The notes under the pieces: generated by a model
Databases searched by the model: none
What the model was told of the DNA's origin: nothing
What the model saw: only the letters and a program-made list of their open reading frames with translations
Assembly (NCBI GenBank): GCA_965242535.1
Contig: OZ251458.1
Coordinates: 1,984,001 to 2,048,000 of the forward strand
Origin: VXRD01 sp965242535
GTDB taxonomy: Bacteria > Latescibacterota > UBA2968
Length of the DNA stretch: 64,000 nt
Direction: 5' to 3'
Translations under genes and position numbers: made by a program
Part shown: in pieces, positions 1-9,343 of the stretch
Layout of the letters: every line of letters starts with the position of its first letter
Position numbering within the stretch: position 1 is the stretch's first letter

Positions 1-1
1 G

Positions 2-634
2 GGCAAGGCGATGACGCGGTTGGGCGCGCTGCATCTGGAGGCGTTGGACGGGTTTGGGTGTGCGGCGTACGCGCTTTCGGGAACGCCTGCGGATTGCGCG
101 AATTTCGGCATTTACCACCTGTTCGACCGCAAACCCGATCTGGTGATTTCGGGCATCAACATGGGCAGCAATGCGGGTTTGGGATTCGCGCTTTCATCGG
201 GCACGATTGGCGCCGCAATAGAAGCCAATATCGCGGGCGTGCCGGGCGTGGCACTGTCGCAGGTTTTGCACGGGGCCGTGTTTCGGCACTGGATTGCACG
301 CCGCGTTCTGCAACCCGATGTGCGGGACGGGCTGTTGAAAAATTGCCGCGCCATGCTGCGCCGCGTGTTTGCGTTTTTGACCGCGCGGGACGACTTTTTG
401 TCCGCCCCGGTAACGTGGAACGTGAACCTGCCTTGCGAACTGGCCGACAACTGGCAGGTCGTCCCAACCGCGCTCGGGCACACGTTTTACACCTCTTGTT
501 TCAAGCCCTCGGAAAAGGGGTATTGCCACGACATCGACCAGCCCGAAGTGGATGGGCGCGAAGGCACGGATGGCACGGCGTTGCGCGAAGGACACGTAAG
601 CGTCACGCGGCTGGACATTCGCGCGTTGGGCTAG
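2..634 (+). CDS. surE: 5'/3'-nucleotidase SurE (5'-truncated by window edge)
   Basis: SurE removes phosphate from nucleoside 5'- and 3'-monophosphates using a divalent metal. The visible part carries the family signatures SGTPADC and PDLVISGINMGSNAG followed by SSGTIGAAIEA and a PGVALSQ strand. The N-terminal metal-binding segment (NDDG type) is missing, and the frame is open to base 2, so the gene starts before the window; the ATG at 11 is internal. The C-terminal part (VTWNVNLPCELADNW) matches the usual 'NVNVP' strand. About 210 residues of a typical 250 are present. It is followed by a short intergenic stretch with a palindromic repeat and then a convergent moaB. Confidence 0.85.
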   Translation, partial: GKAMTRLGALHLEALDGFGCAAYALSGTPADCANFGIYHLFDRKPDLVISGINMGSNAGLGFALSSGTIGAAIEANIAGVPGVALSQVLHGAVFRHWIARRVLQPDVRDGLLKNCRAMLRRVFAFLTARDDFLSAPVTWNVNLPCELADNWQVVPTALGHTFYTSCFKPSEKGYCHDIDQPEVDGREGTDGTALREGHVSVTRLDIRALG

Positions 635-675
635 GCGAAAAGCATCCGCATGAGAATGAGGATGAAAGCAACGGC

Positions 676-700
676 GTAGGGACAGACCCCGTGCCCGTCC
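676..700. repeat. Single palindromic repeat half-unit (diverged)
   Basis: A diverged copy of the GGACAGGC...GCCTGTCC palindrome found throughout the window, beginning GTAGGGACAGACCCC. It lies in the spacer between the convergent surE and moaB genes. Confidence 0.6.
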
Positions 701-735
701 TCAATCCGACAAGGGAAAAAGCGTTTCAAACACCT

Positions 736-846
736 CGTCTGTGCGGTGACGAGATGATCGTCCACGACGATGGGCAACCCATCGCCCGGTTCGCGCGATT
801 GCCACAAGCGTTCTCCCGTGTCCGCACCGATGCAAGTGAGAATGCG
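736..846 (-). pseudogene. Possible remnant of a PQQ-type beta-propeller gene
   Basis: Directly after the moaB stop codon the minus strand reads, without a start codon, a segment containing CIGADTGERLWQ and DGLPIVVDDHLVTA. The 'DTGERLWQ' turn followed by a 'PIVVDDHLV' strand is the pattern of PQQ/BamB-like propeller blades, which two intact genes in this window also show. The reading frame then becomes meaningless. I read it as a leftover 3' fragment of such a gene; it is short and could be chance. Confidence 0.3.
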
Positions 847-1356
847 TCACTTTTGCCGCCAGATCTCCCAGACGAGGTGTGAGAGTTCGGGGACGATGAG
901 TTTTTCCATCGCCAGTCGCACCGCGCCGGATGAGCCGGGCATGCAGAAAATCATCGTATCTCTGTACACGCCTGCAACGGCGCGCGAGAGCATGGCGCCC
1001 GAGCCGATGTCTTCCCATGAGAGAAAGCGAAAGACTTCGCCGAATCCGTCGAGGCGTTTCTCGAGCAAGCTCGTGACGGCCTCATACGTGGTGTCGCGCG
1101 CGGCGATGCCCGTGCCCCCATTGGTGAGAATGACGTGGCATTCGCCCGCTTCGGCGATTCGTTCGATCAGATTGCGAATCTGTGCGGCATCGTCTTTGAC
1201 CACGCGGTAACACGCGATGTCGTGACCGGCGCCCTCGACCAATTCGCGGATGATTTTGCCGCTTTTGTCATCGGCTTTGGTGCGCGTGTCGCTGATGGTG
1301 AGTACCGCACAGGTGACCGGGTCTTTGGCCTGTTCGATGTGGTCGGCATAAGGCAT
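847..1356 (-). CDS. moaB: Molybdenum cofactor biosynthesis protein B (MoaB/MogA family)
   Basis: A 169-residue protein of the MoaB/MogA family, which binds molybdopterin and catalyses or supports its adenylylation before metal insertion. The hallmark TNGGTG motif is at about residues 78-83, followed by ARDTTYEAV, and the second conserved loop PGSSGAVRLAME is near 140-151. Length matches the family (about 160-180). A GAGGAG ribosome-binding site precedes the ATG at 1356. No other molybdopterin genes are in the window, so the pathway cannot be judged here. Confidence 0.92.
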   Translation of the reverse strand: MPYADHIEQAKDPVTCAVLTISDTRTKADDKSGKIIRELVEGAGHDIACYRVVKDDAAQIRNLIERIAEAGECHVILTNGGTGIAARDTTYEAVTSLLEKRLDGFGEVFRFLSWEDIGSGAMLSRAVAGVYRDTMIFCMPGSSGAVRLAMEKLIVPELSHLVWEIWRQK

Positions 1357-1458
1357 GGAAACTCCTCGGTGTGAAGATGTGTTGAGCGTTTATCGGGCAT
1401 TTTTAGAGGTCATAACATCATCGTCCGTTAGCGCGGAGATTGTCCGAATTCGCATTAA

Positions 1459-3420
1459 CTATTCGCCGAGAGAAAATTCTGCCCATACTCGGTCTGTGCC
1501 GTTAATGGTCGAGCCGGCTCTGATAGAAGCGATTTTATACTGTGGAAGGGCAAAGAGCACCATGCATTTGCCATCGAATAGTCTGCCCTCTCTCCAAAAT
1601 TTGGCTCTGTGGATGTCAAATCCATACTGCTTGCGATCTTGAGGAAGATCATTCTCGTTCACCGGAACGATGTGTAAGAAAAAGCGTTCGTAAAATTTGG
1701 GAGAAACGCATCGGGGCTTGACATAGTACAATGTGCGATTTCGCATATATATATCGAAATTTGAGCGAGCCACGGGCTCATTGGACGTGACAGATCGATA
1801 CTCTGACCGGTATTCATCAATTAGATTGGTATTATCATATAAGAATACCAACCGATTTTCCGGCGTGAGCAGGCCGGTTTTCTCCTCGCGTCCGCGTGTG
1901 ATAACGAAATCGGCGAAACCGAGTTGATGTTTTTGGTTATTGAATAGAACAATGCTTCCAGCGAGATAATAAGCCGCTGACTGCCACGCACCGCTAAGCT
2001 CGGGATTAAACACAATGGAAATTGTCTTTCCCTTTGTCATCTTACGGATGGCATCAAAGTCGGCCATCATTGCTTTGTGAAATTCGGCTGCTTCGGCACC
2101 GTCGCCTACGCGGCTCATATAAAAATTGCCAAGAACAAAAATCAGCAATGAAGTGACGGACAGATAGGCAATTAAGCGGTTACGGGATAGGCGGTGTATG
2201 TAGTGGAAAACAATCGAGTAAAAAACCAGCGGAATGCCGATATAGAACAGTCCCTCGAAATTATGGAAGGCAGTGGTATGGCGCATGGGCAGGCTCCAGC
2301 AGAGGCCAAACAGTGCCAGCGTTGCCAGCAAAATTTTATGGCGGACAAACATCAGACCAATCAGGCACGCGCTAAATACGAAGATTCCAAAAATAATGCC
2401 CGGCAATTCTTCAGGCCCTATCGAAAAGTGGGGAAGAGACGCCACCCCGATGCGGTAGAACTGACTTTTCAGAAAAGGGAGCCAAGCTAAGGACTCCGCA
2501 TACTGGGCGATAAAATGTTCATTCTGTCCGGTACGAGACAAAAATGACTGGAAAGACGGTAAATGTATCAGCTGGCTTCCACCTTTTAGCGCGAAGTATT
2601 CATTGGCGAAGTTGAAGCTCAACACGGCCATACCGAAAAACAGCGCGAAGACGCCAAGTACCAAATAGCGACTGCGGAGCAGCGATAGACACAGCACAAG
2701 CGGATGACTCAGGCGTGCAGAACGGGCGTCCTTGATGAACTCATTCGCCAAACCCAAAACGATAAAGGGCAGTAACAGCGCGAAGACATGCCAACCTAGC
2801 AGAAGGGCAAGGCATGTCTTGACCAGAAGTTGCCGAAAGCGACCTTTCTGTACAAAAATCACCATGCCGTGGAAGACCAACAGCACTCCGAAAAGATCTG
2901 GACACGCTTCAGTCGCGACCAGGTCGTTGTAATACAGGCAGTAATAAGAGGAAAGGCTAAGAAGTGTTGCCGTTAGGGCAATCCACCGGTTGGAGGTTAG
3001 CCGACAGAGGGATAGGTATGCCAGTACGCCTATCGCCGCGAAGAACAGCAACATCAGCATCCTGGCAGCGTAAATTTGTGCCGAGAGATTGCCATCAAAG
3101 GGCGAGATAGCCAGTTTAATGAGCGCGTAACCACCGATCGGAAAACGATTGTATGGGACATAAGAGCGAGTGCCGTTTGCCTCTAGCGTTTGACGAAAGA
3201 AACCTAGGAAGTTGTGTTTGTACGATATATTCGCGGCCACAGCGAGATGGTTCGACGACATCGCGTTGTGTAGCCCGGACCGATAGAAGTGGCCCCGGTC
3301 ATTGCCGAACAGGAATACCGTTGACAGCGCGATCAGCAATAGGATCAGCGGAAGCAAACCCGTAAATCTATGGAGATTGAACCGAGTCATATTTTGGATC
3401 ATGCTGGCGTTGATGTTCAT
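1459..3420 (-). CDS. Polytopic membrane protein, glycosyltransferase-like, function unknown
   Basis: A 653-residue integral membrane protein. Hydrophobic segments recur from residue ~15 (LLPLILLLIALSTVFLFG) to about residue 440, followed by a soluble C-terminal third. This topology, many N-terminal helices plus a soluble tail, resembles GT-C type glycosyltransferases (ArnT/PMT-like), but I cannot point to a definite catalytic motif. I chose the ATG at 3420 because the longer TTG start at 3450 would overlap the upstream isomerase gene. Codon use looks less GC-rich than the neighbours, which may indicate acquisition. It is downstream of and co-directional with the isomerase gene. Confidence 0.7.
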   Translation of the reverse strand: MNINASMIQNMTRFNLHRFTGLLPLILLLIALSTVFLFGNDRGHFYRSGLHNAMSSNHLAVAANISYKHNFLGFFRQTLEANGTRSYVPYNRFPIGGYALIKLAISPFDGNLSAQIYAARMLMLLFFAAIGVLAYLSLCRLTSNRWIALTATLLSLSSYYCLYYNDLVATEACPDLFGVLLVFHGMVIFVQKGRFRQLLVKTCLALLLGWHVFALLLPFIVLGLANEFIKDARSARLSHPLVLCLSLLRSRYLVLGVFALFFGMAVLSFNFANEYFALKGGSQLIHLPSFQSFLSRTGQNEHFIAQYAESLAWLPFLKSQFYRIGVASLPHFSIGPEELPGIIFGIFVFSACLIGLMFVRHKILLATLALFGLCWSLPMRHTTAFHNFEGLFYIGIPLVFYSIVFHYIHRLSRNRLIAYLSVTSLLIFVLGNFYMSRVGDGAEAAEFHKAMMADFDAIRKMTKGKTISIVFNPELSGAWQSAAYYLAGSIVLFNNQKHQLGFADFVITRGREEKTGLLTPENRLVFLYDNTNLIDEYRSEYRSVTSNEPVARSNFDIYMRNRTLYYVKPRCVSPKFYERFFLHIVPVNENDLPQDRKQYGFDIHRAKFWREGRLFDGKCMVLFALPQYKIASIRAGSTINGTDRVWAEFSLGE

Positions 3421-3430
3421 GGCGCGCTTT

Positions 3431-4204
3431 TCAGGAAAGACCCATTGCAACTAGGTTGTCGTAGCTGATTTTGAGGCTGTCGAAGGGATCGCGGTCGTAA
3501 CAGCGATCTTGTTCCACGATGTACCAGCGCGTGCCCGCTTCGCGGCCCGCTTCAAAAATGGCGGGCCAATTGAGATTGCCCTCGCCGACTTCGGCAAACC
3601 GCGTTTCCCTGCCCTCTATCGCCATGTCTTTGACGTGGACGAGGTCGATGCGGCTCTTGGCTTTGCGGATCCACTCGGCGGGATCCCCGCCCCCCGCCTG
3701 CACCCAATAGACGTCGATTTCGAGTTGCACCGCTTTGGGATCCGATTCCCGCAAGATGATCTCGAGGGCCGTGCGGTCGCCGAATTTTTGAAACTCAAAA
3801 TTGTGGTTGTGATACGCGAACGTCAGTCCCGCATCCGCGAGTTTGCGGCCCACTTCCGACGCGTCTTTGGCAAAGCGAACGTACCCGGCTTCGCCCTCTT
3901 CCCGATAGGACGCGGGCAGGCTGCCAATCGCGGGATAGTTGCATCCCCAAAGGAGATGTTCGTCGATCACGGCTTGCGCGTCGTCGCGCATGCGGTCAAA
4001 GCCCGTGTGCGTGGCGCAAATTTCGACCCCATTATCATCGGCGATCCGCTTGAGTTCCACCGGTGAAATCGCGCCAAAAGCCGACACTTGCATGGCGTCG
4101 TACCCGATGGCTTTGACCTTTCGGACGGATTCGGCGATGTCTGCCGGGGTATTCGTAAAATCGCGCACCGTGTACATTTGCGCGGCGATCATGGTTTTGG
4201 ACAT
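3431..4204 (-). CDS. Sugar phosphate isomerase/epimerase (xylose-isomerase-like TIM barrel)
   Basis: A 257-residue TIM-barrel protein of the AP-endonuclease-2/xylose-isomerase-like family, which isomerises or epimerises sugars or inositols with a divalent metal. Visible elements are the N-terminal AAQMYTVRD strand, AYHNHNFEF (~130-138), LEIDVYW (~161-167) and LVHVKDM (~188-194), which supply the usual Glu/Asp/His metal ligands. The ATG at 4204 is preceded by AGGAGG at good spacing; a longer in-frame start at 4231 lacks this. The exact substrate cannot be read from sequence. Confidence 0.85.
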   Translation of the reverse strand: MSKTMIAAQMYTVRDFTNTPADIAESVRKVKAIGYDAMQVSAFGAISPVELKRIADDNGVEICATHTGFDRMRDDAQAVIDEHLLWGCNYPAIGSLPASYREEGEAGYVRFAKDASEVGRKLADAGLTFAYHNHNFEFQKFGDRTALEIILRESDPKAVQLEIDVYWVQAGGGDPAEWIRKAKSRIDLVHVKDMAIEGRETRFAEVGEGNLNWPAIFEAGREAGTRWYIVEQDRCYDRDPFDSLKISYDNLVAMGLS

Positions 4205-4253
4205 GGTGGCCTCCTGTGTAAATGTGGTCAATCTCCGTTCTGTCCCATCACCC

Positions 4254-4279
4254 GTAGGGACAGGCCCCCGTGCCTGTCC
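4254..4279. repeat. Single palindromic repeat half-unit
   Basis: A complete GTAGGGACAGGC...GCCTGTCC palindrome with a CCCCCGT loop, lying between the divergent isomerase and transketolase genes. It is identical in its arms to the units in the arrays at 11.3-12.1 and 39.2-39.8 kb. Confidence 0.85.
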
Positions 4280-4543
4280 TTGCGCCCAACCCCAAAGCAG
4301 TGGTCAGTGGTCGAGGGGTTGATGGCTCATTTCCCTAAACATAATACAGACCTGCCACCGAATCCAGAATTTTGTATCGCGGATCGGACATGCAAAATAG
4401 AAGGCGAGAAAAGACGCGACGCGAAAACCCCGTTCAAACGGATAGACGCATTCTGTGAGCGCGGGTTTTTTTTGCTTGTTGCGCGGGGAACGTTTATTTT
4501 AGAGCCGCAAATGGCGATCTGTTCATCCCTCTTTGGAGAAATT

Positions 4544-6817
4544 ATGGCAAATGTGAAAACGTCGATCGAAAAGCAAAAGGAGCGCAATGACGCGCTGTTG
4601 AACCAAACGCATTTTCTCGGGCGGGAAATCGCGTCCGATGTGTTGGCACTGCATATAGATATCGCGGCAACGGAGACGCTCGGCGAGATGGAAGATCGCG
4701 CATTGACCGCGTTGCAAATCGAAGGCGCGCACACGGCGATTCGCGCCTTGGCGTCTCTGGCCGAGATCGGGGAATTGGACCACTTGGGCGGCGGGTTGGA
4801 ACTCATCCCCGGCTTGTCGATGACCTTGGCGGTTGTGGATTACGAGCAACGCGCTTATACCATCGAACACGCGCATACGAGCATCGGGTATTACTCGGCT
4901 CTCGCCGCGTTTGGATTTGTCGATTCGGCGCGGGTCGTACAGAACTTTCGGCGCGGGCTGGATTTTCCCGGGCATGTGGCGTGGTTGCCCGGGGGAACGC
5001 AACTCAACGGCGGGCGCTTAGGCGTCATGATCCCGGCCGCAGTGGGCATGGCATTGGGCAAAAAAGCGCGGCGCGACCGCGCATGGGTCATTGCCCATTG
5101 CGGGGATGCGGGATGGATTTCCGGGCAGGCACTCAACGGGTTCAATGCCGCGAGTGTCCACGGCGCGCCCATCACGTTTGTGATGCACCGCAACGGCATT
5201 CAGTTGTCCGGCAGCACGGCGAGCATTATGGATGTGGATCCTCGCAGCGTCCTTTCCGCACTCGGGGTGGAGGTATTGGAAATCGCGTCGCTCCACGACA
5301 ATGCCGCGCTCTATGCGGCGTATCGGGAAGGCTATCGCCTCGCGCAACAGGGCGAGCCGAGCTTGATCTATCCCATCGGATTTTCGGGCGAAGATATAAC
5401 GCTGAAGACCTTTGGCGAACGCCATGGCATCGCAGACGCGGTCGAGGCATTTGCCGCGCGCCACGATGTGCCCCTAGACAAGCATGTGTGGATTCCGGGA
5501 TCCCTAATGAGCTTCCGCGATACAGAGCCGATGTTGGAGTGCCTGTTTTTGGTCAACGATTTGCCCGGCGGCGCGAATCACCACGACGGGAGCATGCAGG
5601 GGCGCGTTGCAGAAGAAGTGCTCGGCGGCGCGATGTTTCAAACCACAGCAGAACAAGCCGATGCCCTCGCAACCCTGCGAAACAGCGGATCGCGCACGGT
5701 CATCACAAAAGCCAGACCCGCTCCCGGAAGTCCGAATTTGGAGATGCCACCTGAAAAAGCCTCGGCGGTCGAATTGCCGACTGAGAAAGCGAGTCCCCGC
5801 GATGGCGCGGCCGCGGCATACGCCCTGCTCGCAGAGACGCATCCCGACCGCGTATTTGTGGTGAGTTGCGACCTCGATCCCTCGACCAAATTGTCGGGGG
5901 CGCGGGCGCGTCTGTCGGGCGATCACCAGTTCGAGATGAGCATCGAGGAACAAGCCGCCGCGCTCATGGCAAACGGTCTGGCCGTGAGCACGGATGAACC
6001 GCAACTCAATGTGGTCTCGACCTTTGCCGCGTTTTTTGAGGGGATCGCCCGCGAGGGCTTTGACATGTGGCAGTATCAGCGCAATCTGAACGGGATCAAC
6101 GAGGGGCTCAACGTGGTGTTTCACCTCTCGCACGTGGGCGCGTGTACCGGGCGCGATCACTTTTCTGGATGGGGCCTCGACTGGATCAACGTGGGCTTGA
6201 CGTACTTGCCCTATTTGCACCGGTTTTACGCCCCTGCCGATGCGCGCGTGGCCTTTTTGGCGGTGAAAGACATGGCCGCGCACTACGGCGGGCATGTGAT
6301 CGGCATACCGCGCGATTCGAGTTTGCCCGTTTTGCAAGCGCAAGATGGATCGGGCCCTCTGTGGCATCCGAGTCAGACTTGGGAGGCGATGACGACCTAT
6401 CGCAAATACGCGGGGGCAAAGCACGCGATTTTGGCTTTTGGCGCGCCTGCCTTTTTGGCCGCAGAGGCCGCAGAGATCCTCGTTGCGTCCGGCATTCCAA
6501 CCGATGTGTATGTCGTCAACGGGTTGCCCCTGCCGGATGGCGCGTTGGACGCCCTGCTGAAAAATTACGCGGGCATAGCGACCATTGAAGATGGCAAAAT
6601 CGGCACGCCGGAAACGGGCCTGCGCGGATTCGCCGGGCTGGTGAGCACGGCTTGCAACGGCACTGCCCACGCGCATGTGGGGATTGCAGATCCGAGAATC
6701 GCGCCATCGGAAGGACTCGAAAAAACATGGGCGCACTTCGGCATTACTGTAGAGGCATTGATTGAAGCGGTGAGACGGGAGACGGGAGACGGGAGACGGG
6801 AAAGGCGAGAGGCGTAA
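4544..6817 (+). CDS. Transketolase-like thiamine-diphosphate enzyme (single chain)
   Basis: A 757-residue protein with the complete transketolase layout in one chain: an N-terminal ThDP-binding domain, a pyrimidine-binding domain and a C-terminal domain. The ThDP/metal site is seen as HCGDAGWISGQALNGFN (~185-201; GDA instead of the usual GDG) and HRNGIQLSG (~215-223). The second domain shows DLDPSTK and the E-rich MSIEEQAAALMANGLA helix. It transfers two-carbon units or acts on a related 2-oxo substrate. A longer open frame runs upstream to 4088, but the ATG at 4544 has a GGAGAA site and starts the conserved region. The last ~14 residues come from a GAGACGG minisatellite that has run into the gene end. 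Confidence 0.85.
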   Translation: MANVKTSIEKQKERNDALLNQTHFLGREIASDVLALHIDIAATETLGEMEDRALTALQIEGAHTAIRALASLAEIGELDHLGGGLELIPGLSMTLAVVDYEQRAYTIEHAHTSIGYYSALAAFGFVDSARVVQNFRRGLDFPGHVAWLPGGTQLNGGRLGVMIPAAVGMALGKKARRDRAWVIAHCGDAGWISGQALNGFNAASVHGAPITFVMHRNGIQLSGSTASIMDVDPRSVLSALGVEVLEIASLHDNAALYAAYREGYRLAQQGEPSLIYPIGFSGEDITLKTFGERHGIADAVEAFAARHDVPLDKHVWIPGSLMSFRDTEPMLECLFLVNDLPGGANHHDGSMQGRVAEEVLGGAMFQTTAEQADALATLRNSGSRTVITKARPAPGSPNLEMPPEKASAVELPTEKASPRDGAAAAYALLAETHPDRVFVVSCDLDPSTKLSGARARLSGDHQFEMSIEEQAAALMANGLAVSTDEPQLNVVSTFAAFFEGIAREGFDMWQYQRNLNGINEGLNVVFHLSHVGACTGRDHFSGWGLDWINVGLTYLPYLHRFYAPADARVAFLAVKDMAAHYGGHVIGIPRDSSLPVLQAQDGSGPLWHPSQTWEAMTTYRKYAGAKHAILAFGAPAFLAAEAAEILVASGIPTDVYVVNGLPLPDGALDALLKNYAGIATIEDGKIGTPETGLRGFAGLVSTACNGTAHAHVGIADPRIAPSEGLEKTWAHFGITVEALIEAVRRETGDGRRERREA

Positions 6818-6862
6818 GAGGCGAGAGGCGAGAGGCGAGAGGCGAAAGGCGAGAGAGGCGGG
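6777..6862. repeat. GAGACGG / GAGAGGC minisatellite
   Basis: Imperfect tandem runs of GGAGACG followed by GAGAGGC and GCGAAAGGC units. The tract begins inside the transketolase reading frame and continues past its stop codon. The same purine-rich motif (or its complement) recurs at 20.7, 23.1, 31.7 and 39.0 kb. Confidence 0.85.
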
Positions 6863-7467
6863 TTTTAATCCGCGCAACGGAATGGAGGATAACTGTGACA
6901 GCAGTTCATCAATGCCCTGCTCACCACCTCCACAATCGAGATGTAGGGACAGGCCCCCGTGCATTTGTACCAACTCATTCATTATCGGGATCGCGTTGCT
7001 GTTCCATAGTCCTTCAGAGAAGCCATCGCCAACCGTGCCATCCCAAAAGCCCATCAACGAAAGCCATCAGGCACAGCGCGTAAGTCCATTTCGCAACCCA
7101 CATCCTTGTTGCAATTTCCTTGGCAGGCCGGCTCATGTTGTTCTGCTACAAAAGTGCTTTGCGCTGTGCCTAGCCCCTCGGCGCATGAGAGCGGCATTTT
7201 TTGCCTACTTTTTTTTGCTGTTGAAAAAAAGTAGGTCGCCGAAGGCATTGAAGGCAACCCACGATGCTTTAGGACCAAACGTTTTAGAAAAGCGAGTCAT
7301 GCAGGTGCTGAGTTGTGCGTCTCAAAATTTGGTATCATTTAATTTACAGAGTATTTAGTTGGTACAGATGGCCCCGTGCCTGTCCGAAACATCCAACTGC
7401 GACGCTTCATCAGCAATTCACGGCGCGAAAATGCGAATCGCGGAGAGGCGGGTTTTAATCCGCGCAA
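6853..7467. repeat. 25-bp direct repeat pair flanking MITE-1 copy A
   Basis: The sequence GAGAGGCGGGTTTTAATCCG continuing with CGCAA occurs at 6853-6877 and again at 7443-7467. The core GCGG-TTTTAAT-CCGC can form a small hairpin. The pair brackets a palindromic repeat that itself contains MITE-1 copy A. Apart from these repeats and the terminator at 7487 I see no gene between 6818 and 7557. Confidence 0.75.
6962..7370 (+). mobile_element. MITE-1 copy A (~409 bp)
   Basis: A non-autonomous element with terminal inverted repeats: left CATTTGTACCAACTCATT, right ending AGTTGGTACAGATG. It is inserted in the loop of a GTAGGGACAGG palindrome; the flanks GGCCCCCGTG and GCCCCGTG are near-identical, consistent with a target duplication differing by one C. 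The interior holds nested stems, GCACAGCGC pairing with GCGCTGTGC and a CTACTTTTTTT/AAAAAAAGTAG hairpin. Short open frames on both strands are conserved between copies only because the DNA is conserved; no transposase is encoded. Confidence 0.85.
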
Positions 7468-7486
7468 ATACGCGATGAAAAATAAC

Positions 7487-7526
7487 AGCCCTTTTTCTTT
7501 CGGAGAAATCCGTGGGAAAAAGGGCT
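7487..7526. terminator. Bidirectional rho-independent terminator
   Basis: Stem AGCCCTTTTTC (7487-7497) pairs with GAAAAAGGGCT (7516-7526); the loop contains a second small CGGA/TCCG hairpin. A T-rich run follows on both strands. It most likely ends the minus-strand isomerase-nucleoside hydrolase operon. Confidence 0.75.
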
Positions 7527-7557
7527 TTTGGTTTGTGCAGGCGATCGATTAGAGCCA

Positions 7558-8307
7558 TTAACCGGCCAATGCGCGCATGGTTTCCACGCAGCGGGTCAGG
7601 GCGGGTACGGGATTTTCGACATCGGCTTCGTATTCGATGACGGCCATGCCATCAAAGCCGGCTTTTTCCAATCCCGCGACAAAGGCCGGCAGGTCGAGCG
7701 TGCCTTCGCCGACGACGGTGTCGTGCCATTGGCCGTTGGGGTCAAAGACGAAATCCTTGTAGTGGACGCCGTAAATCTGCCCGGCGAAATCGGTTGTCCA
7801 TTTGACGGGGTTGCCCTGGCGAGGGCCGATTTGCAAGGCCCAAGCCGTGTCGATGCACAAGCCGATTTCGGGCGCGCCCAAGCCGATCAGGTGTTTGAGG
7901 ACGCCGGGCTGTCCGCCAAAGTGGTACCCGCCGTGGCAGTGAATCCCCACGCGAATGCCGTATTCCCGGCTCCAGGCGCGCACCTGTGCGATGGCTTTGG
8001 GATAGGATTCGAGTTGAAAATGGCAGGAGATGTGTTTGGCACCGGCAAGGGCCGCGCACTCGAAAAAGGTCTTTTCACCCGGGTCGCCGGTGAAGGTTTG
8101 CACGCCGATAGAAATGACGGAAACCCCCGCGTCGCGATAGGTTTTGACGATCTCTTTCCAACCATCGGGATCCTTGAAATTGGCGTGAACTTGGCAGACT
8201 TCGATTTTGTCCAAGCCGATGGCTTTGACCTTTTGGGCCACGTCGGCGTTGTCTTTGAAGTGGCGAAAACAAAAACTTTGGACGCCGTAATCCAGTGCTG
8301 CACTCAT
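7558..8307 (-). CDS. Sugar phosphate isomerase/epimerase (TIM barrel)
   Basis: A 249-residue member of the xylose-isomerase-like family, distinct from the one at 3431. Typical elements are the N-terminal YGVQSFCFRHF strand, VEICQVHANF-like second strand, GIHCHGGYHFG (metal-binding His), LCIDTAW (metal Asp) and YGVHYKDFV (His/Lys/Asp). The C-terminal MAVIEYEAD supplies the last Glu. Such proteins act on sugars, inositol or nucleoside-derived ketoses. The ATG at 8307 has a GAGGAG site. It lies directly downstream of the nucleoside hydrolase gene, so the pair may process ribosides, which is an inference. Confidence 0.85.
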   Translation of the reverse strand: MSAALDYGVQSFCFRHFKDNADVAQKVKAIGLDKIEVCQVHANFKDPDGWKEIVKTYRDAGVSVISIGVQTFTGDPGEKTFFECAALAGAKHISCHFQLESYPKAIAQVRAWSREYGIRVGIHCHGGYHFGGQPGVLKHLIGLGAPEIGLCIDTAWALQIGPRQGNPVKWTTDFAGQIYGVHYKDFVFDPNGQWHDTVVGEGTLDLPAFVAGLEKAGFDGMAVIEYEADVENPVPALTRCVETMRALAG

Positions 8308-8391
8308 GGGTAACTCCTCGCGTTGGGGGTGGTGTTGGCGGCAAAATGCCTACGAGAATCGGAATTGCGAATCGCCTATTTTGCAGGGCGA

Positions 8392-9315
8392 TTACGCCAT
8401 CTCGCCGGCCGTTTCCAATTTTTTGAACAGATCCGCGAAAATGGCGTTGCGGTTGAGTTGGGTGGCAACGCGCATCATGAACCGGCTGGGGTCGTGGCTC
8501 CACGTCAGTTGATCCGTGAGGATGGGGCTGTGTACCACGCGGGTCGCAACCCAGCTTGGATCGACGAGGTACGCGGTTGCCGAAATGTCCCAAATCTCTT
8601 TTGCCCATGCGTAGTGATCTTTGCGGTAGCCCCGAACGGTTTCCGTGAGAAAATCGCCGATGGCACTTTTGCCCGCCACATGGGTTTCGAGTTCGGGCAC
8701 TGTGGTGAGGAGGTGAGACGCGACATTGCGACAGGGAATTTGAACCAAGGGCACGCCGCTGTCGAAAATGATGCGCGCGGCGAACACGTCTTGCTGCAAA
8801 TTAAATTCGCGGGTGTTCGCCCAGTGGTGTTCGTGACCGCCGAGCCAGACGACGACGATGCGTTTGACGATTTCGGGTTCGATGAGGATGGCGGATGCCA
8901 CATTGGTAATCGCGCCGATAGCCGCGACGTAGAGCGGATCGGGCGATGCGAGTGCTCGGTCGATGAGGTCGCGCACCGCGTCGCTGTCTCGCGGGGTATG
9001 GGGTGTTTCGAGATAGCCCGTCGATCCGCGAAATACCCGATCGTCGTCGGGAATCTGCAAGCGGTCGAGCAAGCGGATGATTTCCCCATAACTCCGCTCC
9101 ATGCCATCTCTTGGCCCATTGGAACGGCGGTTGTGAAAAGGCGCGGCATAAAGGGCTTCAACCGCCATCTGATCGGGCGATAAGAGCGCGTGTGCAACCG
9201 CGAATTGATCATCCACTTCGTTGTACGCATCCGTGTCGAGCACCATCCGCACCTTGCCCGATGGCGGCGTCAATCTGTCGAGGCGTCGCGCTTCTGTCAA
9301 CATGGGAAATACCAT
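8392..9315 (-). CDS. Inosine/uridine-preferring nucleoside hydrolase
   Basis: A 307-residue hydrolase that cleaves the N-glycosidic bond of ribonucleosides. The calcium- and ribose-binding aspartate cluster is seen as LDTDAYNEVDDQFA (~26-39), a variant of the usual DTDPGxDD motif with an extra residue spacing. Further conserved parts are AIGAITNVASA and an EFNLQQDVFAARIIFDSG segment corresponding to the 'EFN...DP.AA' ligand region. Length fits the family. GAGGAG precedes the ATG. Whether the changed first motif alters substrate choice cannot be said. Confidence 0.85.
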   Translation of the reverse strand: MVFPMLTEARRLDRLTPPSGKVRMVLDTDAYNEVDDQFAVAHALLSPDQMAVEALYAAPFHNRRSNGPRDGMERSYGEIIRLLDRLQIPDDDRVFRGSTGYLETPHTPRDSDAVRDLIDRALASPDPLYVAAIGAITNVASAILIEPEIVKRIVVVWLGGHEHHWANTREFNLQQDVFAARIIFDSGVPLVQIPCRNVASHLLTTVPELETHVAGKSAIGDFLTETVRGYRKDHYAWAKEIWDISATAYLVDPSWVATRVVHSPILTDQLTWSHDPSRFMMRVATQLNRNAIFADLFKKLETAGEMA

Positions 9316-9343
9316 GGGTTATCTCCTCTTGTCTGGGATTGCG

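Noticed and set aside
5504..7057. 517-codon minus-strand frame
   Set aside because: Antisense to the transketolase gene and extending into MITE-1; no recognisable domain.
7054..7278. Small frames conserved among MITE-1 copies (YFFSTAKKSRQKMPLSCAEG type)
   Set aside because: Conserved because the DNA element is conserved; frames are open on both strands, lack good starts and vary in length between copies.
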